Shown in pieces: positions 35,634 to 44,800 of a stretch of DNA of 64,000 bases. Source of the stretch: Clostridium_AI sp964409685 (lineage in GTDB: Bacteria > Bacillota > Clostridia > Lachnospirales > Lachnospiraceae); assembly GCA_964409685.1 (NCBI GenBank), contig CAYPEJ010000004.1:115278-179277 (forward strand). Reading direction: 5' to 3'. The position numbers and the translations under genes are program-made. The notes beneath the pieces are model-generated. The model made no database searches. It saw nothing but the letters and a program-made list of their open reading frames with translations, and was not told where the DNA came from. How positions within the stretch are numbered: the stretch's first letter is position 1; every line of letters begins with the position of its first letter.

Positions 35634-35828
35634 ATTCCAATTGGTTACTTGATTTTTAATCATTTTTGTGGTTTGTACAGAGAATGTTTTTGTTATACTG
35701 TGGCTAACCATGGCGCTATAATTGCAGCACTGTGTATTTTGCTAGACGTTTGACCGTTATCATGCTATTATAATATGAATGAAAGTATTGCCAAGATATA
35801 CACTTTTTGACAAAGAGGGAGTAGGAAT

Positions 35829-36782
35829 ATGAGTAAGCTATATATATCAATGTATCATTATACAAGAGATTTAGTACATAGTCGTTATCCTGAAATAAAG
35901 GGTATGGATAAGCCTTTATTTAGACAGCAAATTGAATTTATGAAGAAGAATTTTAATATCGTTACCATGGAGCAAGTAATAGATGCTGTAGAAGGAAAAT
36001 CGGAATTACCAGAGAAAGCACTACTATTAACTTTTGATGACGGATATGCAGATAATTATACATTTGCATTTCCAGTATTAGAGGAATTTGGAGTTCAAGG
36101 GTCATTTTTTATTCCTGGAAAGACATTTGCTGAACATCAGCTTTTGGATGTAAATAAGATTCACTATATTCTTGCTAGCGCTGATATTTATGAGTTGGTT
36201 GAAGATGTAAAGAAGGAAATGAATTACTATCGAGGAACTGAATATGATTATGCTCCAACAGATGAGCTTTTTAATGAATATGCTGTAGCAAATAGATTTG
36301 ATTTAAAGGAAACAATTTTTGTAAAGAGAATGCTTCAGACGGTTCTTCCAGAGAAACTTAGAAATACAATTTCAAGCAATCTTTTTGAAAAATATGTAGG
36401 TGTTTCAGAAGAACAGTTGGCTTATGAACTCTATATGACAGAAGAGCAGATAAGAACCTTGAAACGACATGGTATGTTTATTGGATTCCATGGCTATGAT
36501 CATTATTGGCTTGGTAATTTATCTCCAGAGCAAATGAGAAAAGATGTTGATATGGCGTTGGATACATTGGATGAATTCATAGATAAAAAATGTTGGGTGG
36601 CGAATTTTCCATATGGTAATTATAATCCAGATGTTTTGAAATACATTAAGGAAAAAGGTGCATGTATTGGTCTTACAACAGATGTAAGAGTTGCTGAAGT
36701 AGGTGTAGATCCAGCACTGGAATTACCAAGATTGGATTGTAATGATTTTCCGCCAAAGAGTGAGAACTATAAAAACTATTAA
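35829..36782 (+). CDS. Polysaccharide deacetylase (NodB/CE4-like)
   Basis: A 317-residue metal-dependent deacetylase. Motif 1 LLLTFDDGYADNY (65-77) supplies the catalytic Asp (D70) and metal Asp (D71); motif 2 FIGFHGYDHYW near residue 220 supplies the metal His. No signal peptide is seen, so it acts in the cytosol, probably on a sugar precursor. It starts MSKLYISMYHYTRD after GAGGGAGTAGG. It is followed after 19 bp by a GNAT-like gene, suggesting a surface-glycan modification unit. Confidence 0.85.
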   Translation: MSKLYISMYHYTRDLVHSRYPEIKGMDKPLFRQQIEFMKKNFNIVTMEQVIDAVEGKSELPEKALLLTFDDGYADNYTFAFPVLEEFGVQGSFFIPGKTFAEHQLLDVNKIHYILASADIYELVEDVKKEMNYYRGTEYDYAPTDELFNEYAVANRFDLKETIFVKRMLQTVLPEKLRNTISSNLFEKYVGVSEEQLAYELYMTEEQIRTLKRHGMFIGFHGYDHYWLGNLSPEQMRKDVDMALDTLDEFIDKKCWVANFPYGNYNPDVLKYIKEKGACIGLTTDVRVAEVGVDPALELPRLDCNDFPPKSENYKNY

Positions 36783-36801
36783 AGAAAGAGGATTATTGAA
36801 T

Positions 36802-37896
36802 ATGAGGGATATTTTACCTGAATTAGATGGAAAAGAATATACAGCAGGAATTTATGAAGACTATGATATTAGATTTTGCCGTGAAGATGAATATGAGGAT
36901 TTAAGAATTTTCCTTAGAGATTATTGGAAAGAGAATCATATATTTGTTCTTTCTAAGGAGGTCTTTGATTTTCAGCATTTGGACAAGGAAAAGCATAGAT
37001 ATAATTTTGTTATTGCCAGAGAAAAAGTAAGTAATGAAATACATGCTATTTTAGGATTCGTTCCGACAAGTCAATTTGATTCGAAAATTATGCGAACAAT
37101 GGTATGGCCTTGTATATGGAAAAACCGAAAAGATGTTAATAGAAAAGGCTTAGGCGTAACCATGTATTATCATCTAAAAACGCATATTGAAATGGAAACT
37201 ATTTCCATTCTTGGGATTAGTGAAATAGCATTAAGTATATATAAGCATTGGAATTTTGAGAGTGGAAAAATTGAACAGTATGTAATGCCTAATTTTACTA
37301 TGGAGGATCATTTAGCTAAGGGGCTGAGCGAGGTATACAATACTTTTTTAGATAACAAAGAAGATACATTAGATTTAGAAAAAATTGAGATAGAAGAATA
37401 TCTAAAAATTCCAGAAACATCAGATGTATTTAAATGTTACAGTTTGTATAAATCAAAAGAATACTATGTGAATAGGTTTTTTAAACATCCTGTGTATACA
37501 TATGAGTTTTTGGCAATAAAAGAGAGGGAAAATGTAAAGGCAATTCTTGTTGCTCGGCGTTGTGGAGATGGAACATGTGAGTGCTTGAGAATTGTAGACT
37601 ATATTGGGGAGATAGAATATATGTCTTCAATAAAACACCAACTTCAGAAGTATCTTCAAGATAATGAACTTGAATATGTAGATTTTGTAGAAGTTGGATT
37701 GGACGGAAATGAATTAAATAAGGCTGGTTTTATTAATAGAAGAGATTATAGTGATATGATAGTTCCAAATTATTTCGAACCTTTTTTACAAGAAAATATT
37801 GATTTGGACTATGCATTTAAGACTGTTGTGAAAGATTCCAAGCAAGTTTTTTTTAAGGCAGATGCAGATCAAGATAGACCTAATATAGTATATTGA
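36802..37896 (+). CDS. GNAT-like protein paired with the deacetylase
   Basis: A 364-residue protein with an N-terminal acetyltransferase-like region (IRFCREDEYEDLRIFLRDYW, then GLGVTMYYHLKTH as the probable CoA loop). A second half may be another GNAT fold (VKAILVARRCGDG). The start at 36802 follows AGAGGATTATTGAAT; a longer frame overlaps the deacetylase and is not needed. Similar deacetylase/acetyltransferase pairs occur in O-antigen and capsule loci, but no such locus is here. The exact substrate is unknown. Confidence 0.6.
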   Translation: MRDILPELDGKEYTAGIYEDYDIRFCREDEYEDLRIFLRDYWKENHIFVLSKEVFDFQHLDKEKHRYNFVIAREKVSNEIHAILGFVPTSQFDSKIMRTMVWPCIWKNRKDVNRKGLGVTMYYHLKTHIEMETISILGISEIALSIYKHWNFESGKIEQYVMPNFTMEDHLAKGLSEVYNTFLDNKEDTLDLEKIEIEEYLKIPETSDVFKCYSLYKSKEYYVNRFFKHPVYTYEFLAIKERENVKAILVARRCGDGTCECLRIVDYIGEIEYMSSIKHQLQKYLQDNELEYVDFVEVGLDGNELNKAGFINRRDYSDMIVPNYFEPFLQENIDLDYAFKTVVKDSKQVFFKADADQDRPNIVY

Positions 37897-37983
37897 GATA
37901 ATGAAGCTAGTAAGTATAATAGAAATAAGTGATTTTTGTTTGCTATATTAGCAAAATGGCAACTTCAATTCCTCAAAATGCTG

Positions 37984-38012
37984 TTGCGAAAATTAATGGT
38001 TGCACGTATAAT
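37984..38012 (+). promoter_or_regulatory. Promoter ahead of the remnant gene and nrdG
   Basis: TTGCGA (37984-37989), a 17-bp spacer and TATAAT (38007-38012). It gives nrdG a promoter separate from nrdD; no NrdR box is evident nearby. Confidence 0.7.
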
Positions 38013-38032
38013 ATAGACGAGGAAGAAAACAA

Positions 38033-38191
38033 ATGCTTAATGACGTAACAGTTTTTAACATTCGTGAATATTTGTCTGTCAAAGGTGATAAAGATCTCGG
38101 AGAGGATGAGTTACGACAACTCCTTTCCGAGTTTTTTTGTGATAAGAATCCAGATGTAGAAAGATTTCTAAAAGAACAGTCAATTTATTGA
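38033..38191 (+). CDS. 52-residue protein, likely N-terminal remnant of a GNAT gene
   Basis: A short frame that starts MLNDVTVFNIREYLSVKGDK with GAGGAAG 8 bp upstream and ends ERFLKEQSIY. The stretch FFCDKNPDVERFLKEQSI resembles the start of GNAT enzymes of the toxin-antitoxin type, whose catalytic part would follow but is absent. It has a promoter and ends 30 bp before nrdG, so it may be kept as a leader gene, or be the residue of a deletion at the edge of the accessory segment. Confidence 0.5.
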   Translation: MLNDVTVFNIREYLSVKGDKDLGEDELRQLLSEFFCDKNPDVERFLKEQSIY

Positions 38192-38220
38192 TCTATAACG
38201 AGAAAAGAGGCAAAGAAACC

Positions 38221-38748
38221 ATGAATTACGCAGATATTAAACGAATTGACGTAGCAAATGGCCCAGGAGTCCGTGTATCCCTTTTCGTCAGTGGTTGCAC
38301 GCATCATTGTAAAGGCTGTTTTAATGAAGTAACATGGGATTTTAACTACGGAAAACCATTTACGGAAAATGAAATAGATGAGATTATTGAGTATTTAAAC
38401 AAAGACTATATCAAGGGACTTACAATACTAGGCGGTGAACCATTTGAGCACCAAAATCAAAAAGGCTTACTTCCGCTACTTCGAAAAGTTCGAGAAGTCC
38501 TTCCAGAAAAATCAATCTGGTGTTTCTCGGGCTACCTATTTGACAAGCAAATTGTTGGAGAAATGTGTCAAAAGTGGGAGGAGACAAAGGAAATGCTTTC
38601 TTACCTAGATGTTCTAGTAGACGGAAGATTTATTCAAGAACGTAAAAATCTGAGTCTTCGCTTCCGTGGTTCGGATAATCAGAGGATTATCTTAGTACAG
38701 GAATCCTTAAAAGTAGGAAACGTGGTTTTGTGGGACGAGACACAGTAA
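38221..38748 (+). CDS. nrdG: Anaerobic ribonucleotide reductase activase
   Basis: Radical SAM enzyme that installs the glycyl radical on NrdD. The 175-residue protein has CxxxCxxC at C26, C30 and C33 (SGCTHHCKGCF), TILGGEPFEH, and WCFSGYLFD, all typical. ATG at 38221 follows AAAGAGGC; an upstream TTG in frame is less likely. It is 23.7 kb from nrdD, which is unusual, and is followed by dut, another dNTP-pool gene. Confidence 0.95.
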   Translation: MNYADIKRIDVANGPGVRVSLFVSGCTHHCKGCFNEVTWDFNYGKPFTENEIDEIIEYLNKDYIKGLTILGGEPFEHQNQKGLLPLLRKVREVLPEKSIWCFSGYLFDKQIVGEMCQKWEETKEMLSYLDVLVDGRFIQERKNLSLRFRGSDNQRIILVQESLKVGNVVLWDETQ

Positions 38749-38799
38749 ACAGGCAATAAAAATCGTTCATGATAAATCGTGTAGCAATGAGATTTCATT

Positions 38800-38828
38800 T
38801 TGCAAATCCATTTCTACTATGGTAAAAT
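38800..38828 (+). promoter_or_regulatory. dut promoter
   Basis: TTGCAA (38800-38805), a 17-bp spacer and TAAAAT (38823-38828), about 50 bp before the dut start. A TACTA...TAGTA stem with GGTA/TACC inside covers the start region. Confidence 0.6.
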
Positions 38829-38880
38829 TACCGATGGTAGTACAGACTACTTAGAAGTACAAAATGAATGGAGAATACAG

Positions 38881-39321
38881 ATGGGTACAGAAACAATTAA
38901 GATTAAATATTTAAATGACCAAGTGGAAAGATTAAGATATATTGATGGTAAGTCTGATTGGATCGACTTACGTGCAGCAGAAGATGTAACATTAAAACAA
39001 GGTGAATTTCGATTAATTCATTTAGGTGTTGCAATGCAGATTCCAGAAGGATACGAAGTTCATATTGTGCCAAGAAGCAGTACTTATAAAACTTGGGGGA
39101 TTATACAAGCAAATCATATGGGCGTTGTAGATGAAAGCTATTGTGGACCAAATGACTGGTTTCGCATGCCAGTAATCGCCATGCGTGATACAGAAATTAA
39201 ATTTAACGATAGAATCTGCCAATTCAGAATCCAAAAACATCAACCAAAGATTGTATTTGATGAAGTAGAAGAGCTAACAGGAAAAGATCGTGGTGGATTT
39301 GGAACAACAGGAACAAATTAA
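38881..39321 (+). CDS. dut: dUTP diphosphatase
   Basis: Hydrolyses dUTP to dUMP and keeps uracil out of DNA. The 146-residue trimeric-type dUTPase shows all five motifs: DLRAAEDV (29-36), PRSST (64-68), GVVDESYCG (81-89), RICQFRIQK (111-119) and RGGFGTTG (137-144). GGAG lies before the ATG at 38881, so the longer upstream frame is not used. It sits with nrdG as a small nucleotide-metabolism unit. Confidence 0.95.
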   Translation: MGTETIKIKYLNDQVERLRYIDGKSDWIDLRAAEDVTLKQGEFRLIHLGVAMQIPEGYEVHIVPRSSTYKTWGIIQANHMGVVDESYCGPNDWFRMPVIAMRDTEIKFNDRICQFRIQKHQPKIVFDEVEELTGKDRGGFGTTGTN

Positions 39322-39363
39322 GTGGAGTAATATTTTGATTCAAATTTAATATAAAACAAGTAG

Positions 39364-39419
39364 AAAAAATCCAAGAAATTTTACTATACTACATAGTAAA
39401 ACTCTTGGATTTTTCTTTT
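39364..39419. terminator. Two-tier terminator after dut
   Basis: AAAAAATCCAAGA pairs with TCTTGGATTTTT at the base and TTTTACTAT with ATAGTAAAA at the top. A and T tracts on both sides suit both dut and the converging gene at 39436. Confidence 0.85.
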
Positions 39420-39435
39420 ACCATCACATATATTT

Positions 39436-40596
39436 TTAAGCATACGCAAACCACATAACTGGTCGTGCTGTGAATCCTGTACTATTTACAAGATATCCAT
39501 ATTCCATCACTATATTTTCGTCTGATAAAAATGACGCTGTATTTGTGCTGCTTCCAGGGGAACGGAGCCAGCTTAATACCTTACAATCACCTAGATATTC
39601 TGCATATTCTTCAGCTTCACTAGAGCTTAATAAGAAGATAAAATCTTCAGTATCATTTCCACCATCAATTCCATACATCTCATTGTCATCCATCTGGATA
39701 TTACTTAAAAGAATGTTATTTTTTTCTTCCTCTGAAAATGTATCCATAAAATCTGTATTAAGCCATTCACGTATCGAAGATGTTTCCCATGTTACATTTT
39801 CTAGGGTATCATGAAATGTAATATCGGAAAATTTGTTGCTTTTGATTAATAAAGCAGCATCTTCGTCTTTTTTTAATATTTTCCAAGAAGCACCGCCTAC
39901 ATTAACGGTTTCACCTGGTTGGCTATTTTCAATCAATTTTTTTTCAATCGCTAATTTCTGTGCATCACTATCCTCAAATGAGTTAGCAGCAGCAAAAGCT
40001 TTAAGGGCTTCGTCATATTTTTCATCTTCTTTCAATTGAAGACCGTAAAAATATTGACATTCAGCAAGTCTGGATTCAGAATCCTTATAGGTATCCAATT
40101 TCGTGTAAAGCTTGATTGCCATGTTATACATGCCAACTTTTTTGTATGCACGGGCGCGAAGATACTTTACTGGTGTGGTGGTGCATCCGATGAGGAGTAC
40201 AATCACACATATTGCAATCACTATTCGCATTACATTACCTCGGATCGATTTTTTTTCTAAATTATTTCGTAACTGTAAGCATTCTTCCGCCATTGCTTGA
40301 GAGTCCTTATAGTCATTCAAATTTCGAAAAGCTTCTTCAGCTTGGATATAATCTCTTGCAGTATTGGCTTTTATCTTTTGATTTAGTGCAGCATGATATG
40401 CAGCCTCTTTAATGTCAATTCGTGTTTGTTTTGCTCGTGCTCTGCATTGACGGCAATAACTTTTGGAATCCTTATATTCTTCAATACTCTTGAATCTTGC
40501 AAGAGCTTTTCGGTATATTAGGATTTTATCTCTGCAAGCAACCATACAATCTGCTGCATGAAATAGTTTCACTGCATCTAAGTATTTCTCTTCCAT
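39436..40596 (-). CDS. TPR-like membrane protein with DUF6273 domain
   Basis: A 386-residue protein. Both sides of a single membrane segment (about 123-141, IVIAICVIVLLIGC) carry TPR-like helices marked by YKDS repeats (residues 41, 95 and 170). The C-terminal ~150 residues match the DUF6273 pattern: VGGASWKILKKDEDAALLI, SSIREWLNTDFMDTF, FLLSSSEAEEY, LRSPG and RPVMW. The C-terminal domain is likely outside the cell. Function unknown; a scaffold or sensor is possible. Confidence 0.7.
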   Translation of the reverse strand: MEEKYLDAVKLFHAADCMVACRDKILIYRKALARFKSIEEYKDSKSYCRQCRARAKQTRIDIKEAAYHAALNQKIKANTARDYIQAEEAFRNLNDYKDSQAMAEECLQLRNNLEKKSIRGNVMRIVIAICVIVLLIGCTTTPVKYLRARAYKKVGMYNMAIKLYTKLDTYKDSESRLAECQYFYGLQLKEDEKYDEALKAFAAANSFEDSDAQKLAIEKKLIENSQPGETVNVGGASWKILKKDEDAALLIKSNKFSDITFHDTLENVTWETSSIREWLNTDFMDTFSEEEKNNILLSNIQMDDNEMYGIDGGNDTEDFIFLLSSSEAEEYAEYLGDCKVLSWLRSPGSSTNTASFLSDENIVMEYGYLVNSTGFTARPVMWFAYA

Positions 40597-40657
40597 GGGG
40601 GTAAACCTTTCTTTGTTTCATAAAGTTTCAAATCAATAAATAATATAAATCTAAGGA

Positions 40658-41407
40658 TTAAAGGGGAGCCATTAGAACTTTTCCAGTTCCTTTGAAGACA
40701 TTTACAAGTCCTTCACCAGAAGCTGCGGAACCAATCAAGCTCTTCGTAGAGCGTTCCACTGTAAAGTTTAAGCTTTGACTCCATGCAATTGCATAATCGC
40801 CATCGACTTTTAATACGTCGTTGTCTAGCGTAACCTCGATTAATTCTTCACGAGGTACAGGGGATTCAAGTACTGCATATCCAGAACCTGTTAGGCAGGA
40901 ATTAAATAAACCTTCATTCCCAAGAACAGCAGAAGATAGCGTGTTACGAGCAACTGTTTTTAAGTTAACACTGCCATCACATGCAAGAAACAGACCGTCT
41001 TCAATCACCATGCCATTCCATTCTGCGACATTTTCAACGAGAATGTGCTTGTATGTAGGCTCTAGTACGACTATGCCGTTTCCTTGGTAGCGAGGTTTAA
41101 TTGCACTTTCTTTTGTTGCTTTGGAGCCTGCTAGTTTTTTAATTAAGTCACCAGCTCCTTTAACGTTGGTAGCAACTTGTACGTTTCCAGCCATCCATTG
41201 CATTGCACCAGATTGAACGACTACATCAGAATCATTTAGCTGAATAAAAACCTGGCGCTTACGGATGTTCATCTGAGAAGCATAAAAACTTTGGATAGCA
41301 TTTTCAGGATTCACACTAAGATCTTGCACATATTCAAAAACAGTATAAGCACCTTTTGTTTCAAGTTGATTGCGATATTTGGTGTCATTTAAATTGAGCT
41401 GAAACAT
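40658..41407 (-). CDS. AIM24 family protein
   Basis: A 249-residue beta-rich protein of the AIM24 (TIGR00266-related) family, of uncertain biochemical role. Repeats of glycine-turn strands are evident (GSGYAVLESPVPREELIEV, DGDYAIAWSQSLNFTVE, GLVNVFKGTGKVLMAP). The start at 41407 (MFQLNLNDTKYR) follows AAGGAGG; the longer frame is unsupported. GAACA/TGTTC palindromes lie upstream at 41551-41580. Confidence 0.8.
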   Translation of the reverse strand: MFQLNLNDTKYRNQLETKGAYTVFEYVQDLSVNPENAIQSFYASQMNIRKRQVFIQLNDSDVVVQSGAMQWMAGNVQVATNVKGAGDLIKKLAGSKATKESAIKPRYQGNGIVVLEPTYKHILVENVAEWNGMVIEDGLFLACDGSVNLKTVARNTLSSAVLGNEGLFNSCLTGSGYAVLESPVPREELIEVTLDNDVLKVDGDYAIAWSQSLNFTVERSTKSLIGSAASGEGLVNVFKGTGKVLMAPL

Positions 41408-41550
41408 TCTAAACCTCCTTCTTCTATAAAATGTTATTTCATATTGTACCATATATTGCTTGTGGGAACAAATAATATATGAAAATTTGAATATCCGTAT
41501 CAAAAAATTGACGTGTAATGTAAGTTTGCGCCAATGCAGAATATGTTTTA

Positions 41551-41580
41551 GAACATATGTTTGATGTTCTTTTTAGAACA
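41551..41580. promoter_or_regulatory. GAACA-rich palindromes upstream of the AIM24 gene
   Basis: GAACATATGTTT (41551-41562) is a one-mismatch relative of the LexA box found at dinB. TGTTCT-TTTT-AGAACA (41565-41580) is a perfect palindrome. They may be operators, but no promoter was pinned down around them. Confidence 0.35.
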
Positions 41581-41649
41581 AAAAGAAAAAATCTAACATA
41601 ACATATGTACAAGGAAGTAAAAATATAACAATAGTAGTTTCAAAGAAGA

Positions 41650-42555
41650 TTAAAATGAAATATTCCTTCTCTTAAAAAATTGAATAAAGTCTTTCAATGT
41701 TTTAGTTTGGTAACCAACGGTACTATAGGAAAATCCTACCTCGCGATTTGGAATTTGATTTAAAATAGGTAGCTCAATCAATGTGCCACACTCTAAATCC
41801 TCCTGCACAAACTCTTTAATCACACAAGCTATCCCGATTCCGATCTTTGCAAATTCAATTAGTAGATCCATATTACTCACTTCCAACACCTGATGCACTT
41901 CAATTCCTTCATTATGAAAATATTGTTCGATATAACGCCTTGTAATATTTTCTTCATCTAAAAGCATAATATTTCCTTCGCGAAAAATATCCAGATGTTC
42001 CAATCCACTTCGAACTTTCAGATTTTCATAATATGTTTTTGTCGTTACAAAGGTATCTTGAATCGAAGTAATCGGAAAAAATGCAAGATGCTTCATATGA
42101 TCAGGCTTCCCAATTAAACCAATATCAATCTTATTCTGTTCTAATAATTTCACAGTTTCAAAAGTAGACTGGCACTGAATTGTAATCTTAATATGAGGAA
42201 ACTGTTCCACAAATTCTTTCAGATAGGAAAGCAATAAATATTTGCAAAGAGTAGTGCTAACTCCAATTCGCAGCGAACCAATCCCCAGTTGTTTCGTTCG
42301 TCTTACCACTTCTTCCCCTTTATCAATGGCCTCAAATGCAATTCGCACCTGCTCATACAACAAAGTCCCCTCATCTGTCAATGTAACCCCTCTCGAATTT
42401 CGATAAAACAACGTAACCGTCAATGCATCTTCTAACTTCCTTATTGCCTTACTAATGGCAGGCTGGCTTATATACAATTCATTTGCAGCTCGAGATATAT
42501 TTCCTTGTTTTGCTACTGTATAAAAAATATGATACAAGTCAAGATTTGCATCCAT
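41650..42555 (-). CDS. LysR-family regulator divergent from leuCD
   Basis: A 301-residue LysR protein: HTH DLYHIFYTVAKQGNISRAANELYISQPAISKAIRKLE (residues 6-43 approx.), then an effector domain. It is transcribed away from leuC with 164 bp between. A perfect inverted repeat at 42574-42590 lies between the two starts. It most likely controls leuCD and itself, perhaps sensing a leucine-pathway intermediate; the ligand is inference. Confidence 0.88.
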   Translation of the reverse strand: MDANLDLYHIFYTVAKQGNISRAANELYISQPAISKAIRKLEDALTVTLFYRNSRGVTLTDEGTLLYEQVRIAFEAIDKGEEVVRRTKQLGIGSLRIGVSTTLCKYLLLSYLKEFVEQFPHIKITIQCQSTFETVKLLEQNKIDIGLIGKPDHMKHLAFFPITSIQDTFVTTKTYYENLKVRSGLEHLDIFREGNIMLLDEENITRRYIEQYFHNEGIEVHQVLEVSNMDLLIEFAKIGIGIACVIKEFVQEDLECGTLIELPILNQIPNREVGFSYSTVGYQTKTLKDFIQFFKRRNISF

Positions 42556-42573
42556 ATGGCAAAACCTCCTTAT

Positions 42574-42590
42574 TATAACTTGTGGTTATA
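42574..42590. promoter_or_regulatory. LysR-type operator between the regulator and leuC
   Basis: TATAAC-TTGTG-GTTATA is a perfect 6-5-6 inverted repeat containing the T-N11-A LysR signature. Related half sites (ATAGTTTATAT, ATAACTATG) occur further toward leuC. Confidence 0.65.
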
Positions 42591-42719
42591 GTAAATATAG
42601 TTTATATGTATTTCAATTATATCAATAACTATGCTACAATAAGACCATCAAAAAAGCAATAGATAATAAAGAGAGTAAAGATAGTAATCGAAAGCTTTCT
42701 TTAGTAAGGAGGAATCATT

Positions 42720-43985
42720 ATGGGAATGACAATGACACAAAAAATCTTAGCTGCACATGCTGGTTTAGATAAAGTTGTCGCAGGACAATTAATAGAAGCA
42801 GATTTGGATTTAGTATTGGCAAATGATATTACAGGTCCAGTTGCAATTCATGAAGTTCAAAAATTAAATAAGAAAACCGTTTTTGATAAAGATAAAATTG
42901 CATTAGTTCCAGATCACTTTACACCAAACAAAGACATCAAATCCGCAGAACATTGTAAATGTGTTCGTGAATATGCCTGTTCACAAGGTATTACCAACTA
43001 TTTTGAAGTTGGTGAAATGGGAATCGAGCATGCATTATTACCTGAAAAAGGATTAATTGTTGCAGGAGAAACATGCATTGGAGCTGACTCACACACTTGT
43101 ACATATGGAGCACTTGGAGCATTTTCAACAGGTGTTGGAAGTACGGATATGGGCGCAGGAATGATTACAGGAAAGGCTTGGTTTAAAGTGCCTTCCGCAA
43201 TTAAATTTGTATTAACAGGAAAACCATCCAAATGGGTAAGTGGTAAAGATGTCATCTTACACATTATCGGTATGATTGGAGTAGACGGTGCATTGTACAA
43301 ATCCATGGAATTCGTAGGCGACGGAATCAAAAACTTAACAATGGATGACCGTTTCTCCATCGCAAATATGGCAATCGAAGCTGGCGCAAAAAATGGTATT
43401 TTCCCAGTTGATGAATTAACAATTGAGTACATGAAAGAACACTCAACAAAAGAATATACTGTATATGAAGCAGATGAAGATGCAGAGTATGACGAAACTT
43501 ATACCATCGACTTATCAACATTAGAGCCAACGGTTGCATTCCCTCATTTACCAGAAAACACAAAGACAGTAAAAGAATCTGGTGAAGTGAAGATCGACCA
43601 AGTGGTAATTGGTTCTTGTACAAATGGACGTATCGACGATTTAAGAATCGCTGCAAAAGTATTGGAAGGCAGACATATTGCAAAAGGAATTCGTGCTATC
43701 GTATTCCCTGCAACACAAGCAATCTATCTTCAAGCAATTGAAGAAGGATTAATCCAAACATTTATCAAAGCTGGTTGTGTGGTAAGTACACCAACTTGTG
43801 GACCATGTCTTGGCGGACATATGGGTGTATTAGCAGCAGGTGAACGTGCCGTGTCTACTACAAACCGTAACTTCGTAGGACGTATGGGTCACGTAGAATC
43901 CGAAGTTTACTTAGCAAGTCCAGCCGTTGCAGCAGCAAGTGCAATCACAGGTAAAATATCTGAGCCATCAGAATTAGGATTATAA
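42720..43985 (+). CDS. leuC: 3-isopropylmalate dehydratase large subunit
   Basis: Isomerises 2- to 3-isopropylmalate in leucine synthesis with LeuD. The 421-residue length fits the shorter, archaeal-like LeuC group. [4Fe-4S] ligands are C300 (GSCTNGR), C360 and C363 (TCGPCLGG). GADSHTCTYGALGAF is the substrate loop. AAGGAGGAATC precedes the ATG. leuA and leuB are not in the window. leuD starts 13 bp downstream. Confidence 0.95.
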   Translation: MGMTMTQKILAAHAGLDKVVAGQLIEADLDLVLANDITGPVAIHEVQKLNKKTVFDKDKIALVPDHFTPNKDIKSAEHCKCVREYACSQGITNYFEVGEMGIEHALLPEKGLIVAGETCIGADSHTCTYGALGAFSTGVGSTDMGAGMITGKAWFKVPSAIKFVLTGKPSKWVSGKDVILHIIGMIGVDGALYKSMEFVGDGIKNLTMDDRFSIANMAIEAGAKNGIFPVDELTIEYMKEHSTKEYTVYEADEDAEYDETYTIDLSTLEPTVAFPHLPENTKTVKESGEVKIDQVVIGSCTNGRIDDLRIAAKVLEGRHIAKGIRAIVFPATQAIYLQAIEEGLIQTFIKAGCVVSTPTCGPCLGGHMGVLAAGERAVSTTNRNFVGRMGHVESEVYLASPAVAAASAITGKISEPSELGL

Positions 43986-43998
43986 GGAGGATAAGAAC

Positions 43999-44484
43999 AT
44001 GAAAGCAAACGGAACAGTTTTTAAATATGGAGACAATGTTGACACAGATGTAATTATCCCAGCAAGATATTTAAATTCATCTGACGGAGACGAATTAGCG
44101 AAACACTGTATGGAAGATATCGATGCAGATTTCGTTAAAAATGTAAAAAAAGGCGATATCATCGTTGCAAATAAGAACTTTGGTTGTGGTTCTTCTAGAG
44201 AACATGCACCACTTTCTATTAAGTGTGCAGGTGTAAGTTGTGTAATCGCAGAAACATTTGCAAGAATCTTTTATCGCAATGCAATCAATATCGGACTTCC
44301 TATTATCGAATGTCCAGAAGCTGCAAAGAATATTGAAGCAGGGGATGAAGTAGAAGTAGATTTCGATTCTGGTATGATTTACAATAAGACAAAAGGAACT
44401 GAGTTCCAAGGTCAAGCGTTCCCAGAGTTTATGCAGAAGATTATTACTAGTGGTGGATTAATGAATTATATTAATGAGAAATAG
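43999..44484 (+). CDS. leuD: 3-isopropylmalate dehydratase small subunit
   Basis: A 161-residue swivel subunit that completes the LeuCD active site. YGDNVDTDVIIPARYL at the start, NFGCGSSREHAP around residue 58, and IFYRNAINIGLPI are characteristic. AAGGAGG precedes the ATG. Two terminators follow. Confidence 0.95.
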   Translation: MKANGTVFKYGDNVDTDVIIPARYLNSSDGDELAKHCMEDIDADFVKNVKKGDIIVANKNFGCGSSREHAPLSIKCAGVSCVIAETFARIFYRNAINIGLPIIECPEAAKNIEAGDEVEVDFDSGMIYNKTKGTEFQGQAFPEFMQKIITSGGLMNYINEK

Positions 44485-44493
44485 AAAGTGGAA

Positions 44494-44530
44494 AAGAAGA
44501 CTGTACCGAAGGGTGCAGTTTTCTTTGTTT
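44494..44530 (+). terminator. leuCD terminator
   Basis: ACTGTACC pairs with GGTGCAGT, extended by AAGAA/TTCTT, followed by TTTGTTTTT. Confidence 0.8.
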
Positions 44531-44568
44531 TTAGATATATAAAATAGCAGTTCATAATATAGAATACA

Positions 44569-44614
44569 AAAACGTGATTGTTCAAAAGATCGGATGAACA
44601 GTCACGTTTTTTTT
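44569..44614 (+). terminator. Second terminator after leuD
   Basis: A 16-bp stem (44569-44584 with 44595-44610, one G-U pair) with a 10-nt loop and eight Ts. No gene lies between it and the first terminator, so it is a backup or belongs to a lost or non-coding transcript. Confidence 0.85.
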
Positions 44615-44800
44615 GATCAAAATGTAAATTTTTCACTTCTCTAAATATGGTTAAAATCAACACAGGGACAATAAGTATATACATTGAGTACTATGGCTTG
44701 TTTATGGTGTAAAAATATTTTACTAAAATTAGTATAGGCATTAACAAAATTGTTAACTGCTGTATTAAAAAATAAGTAAATGAGAAGGAGGATATATGGA

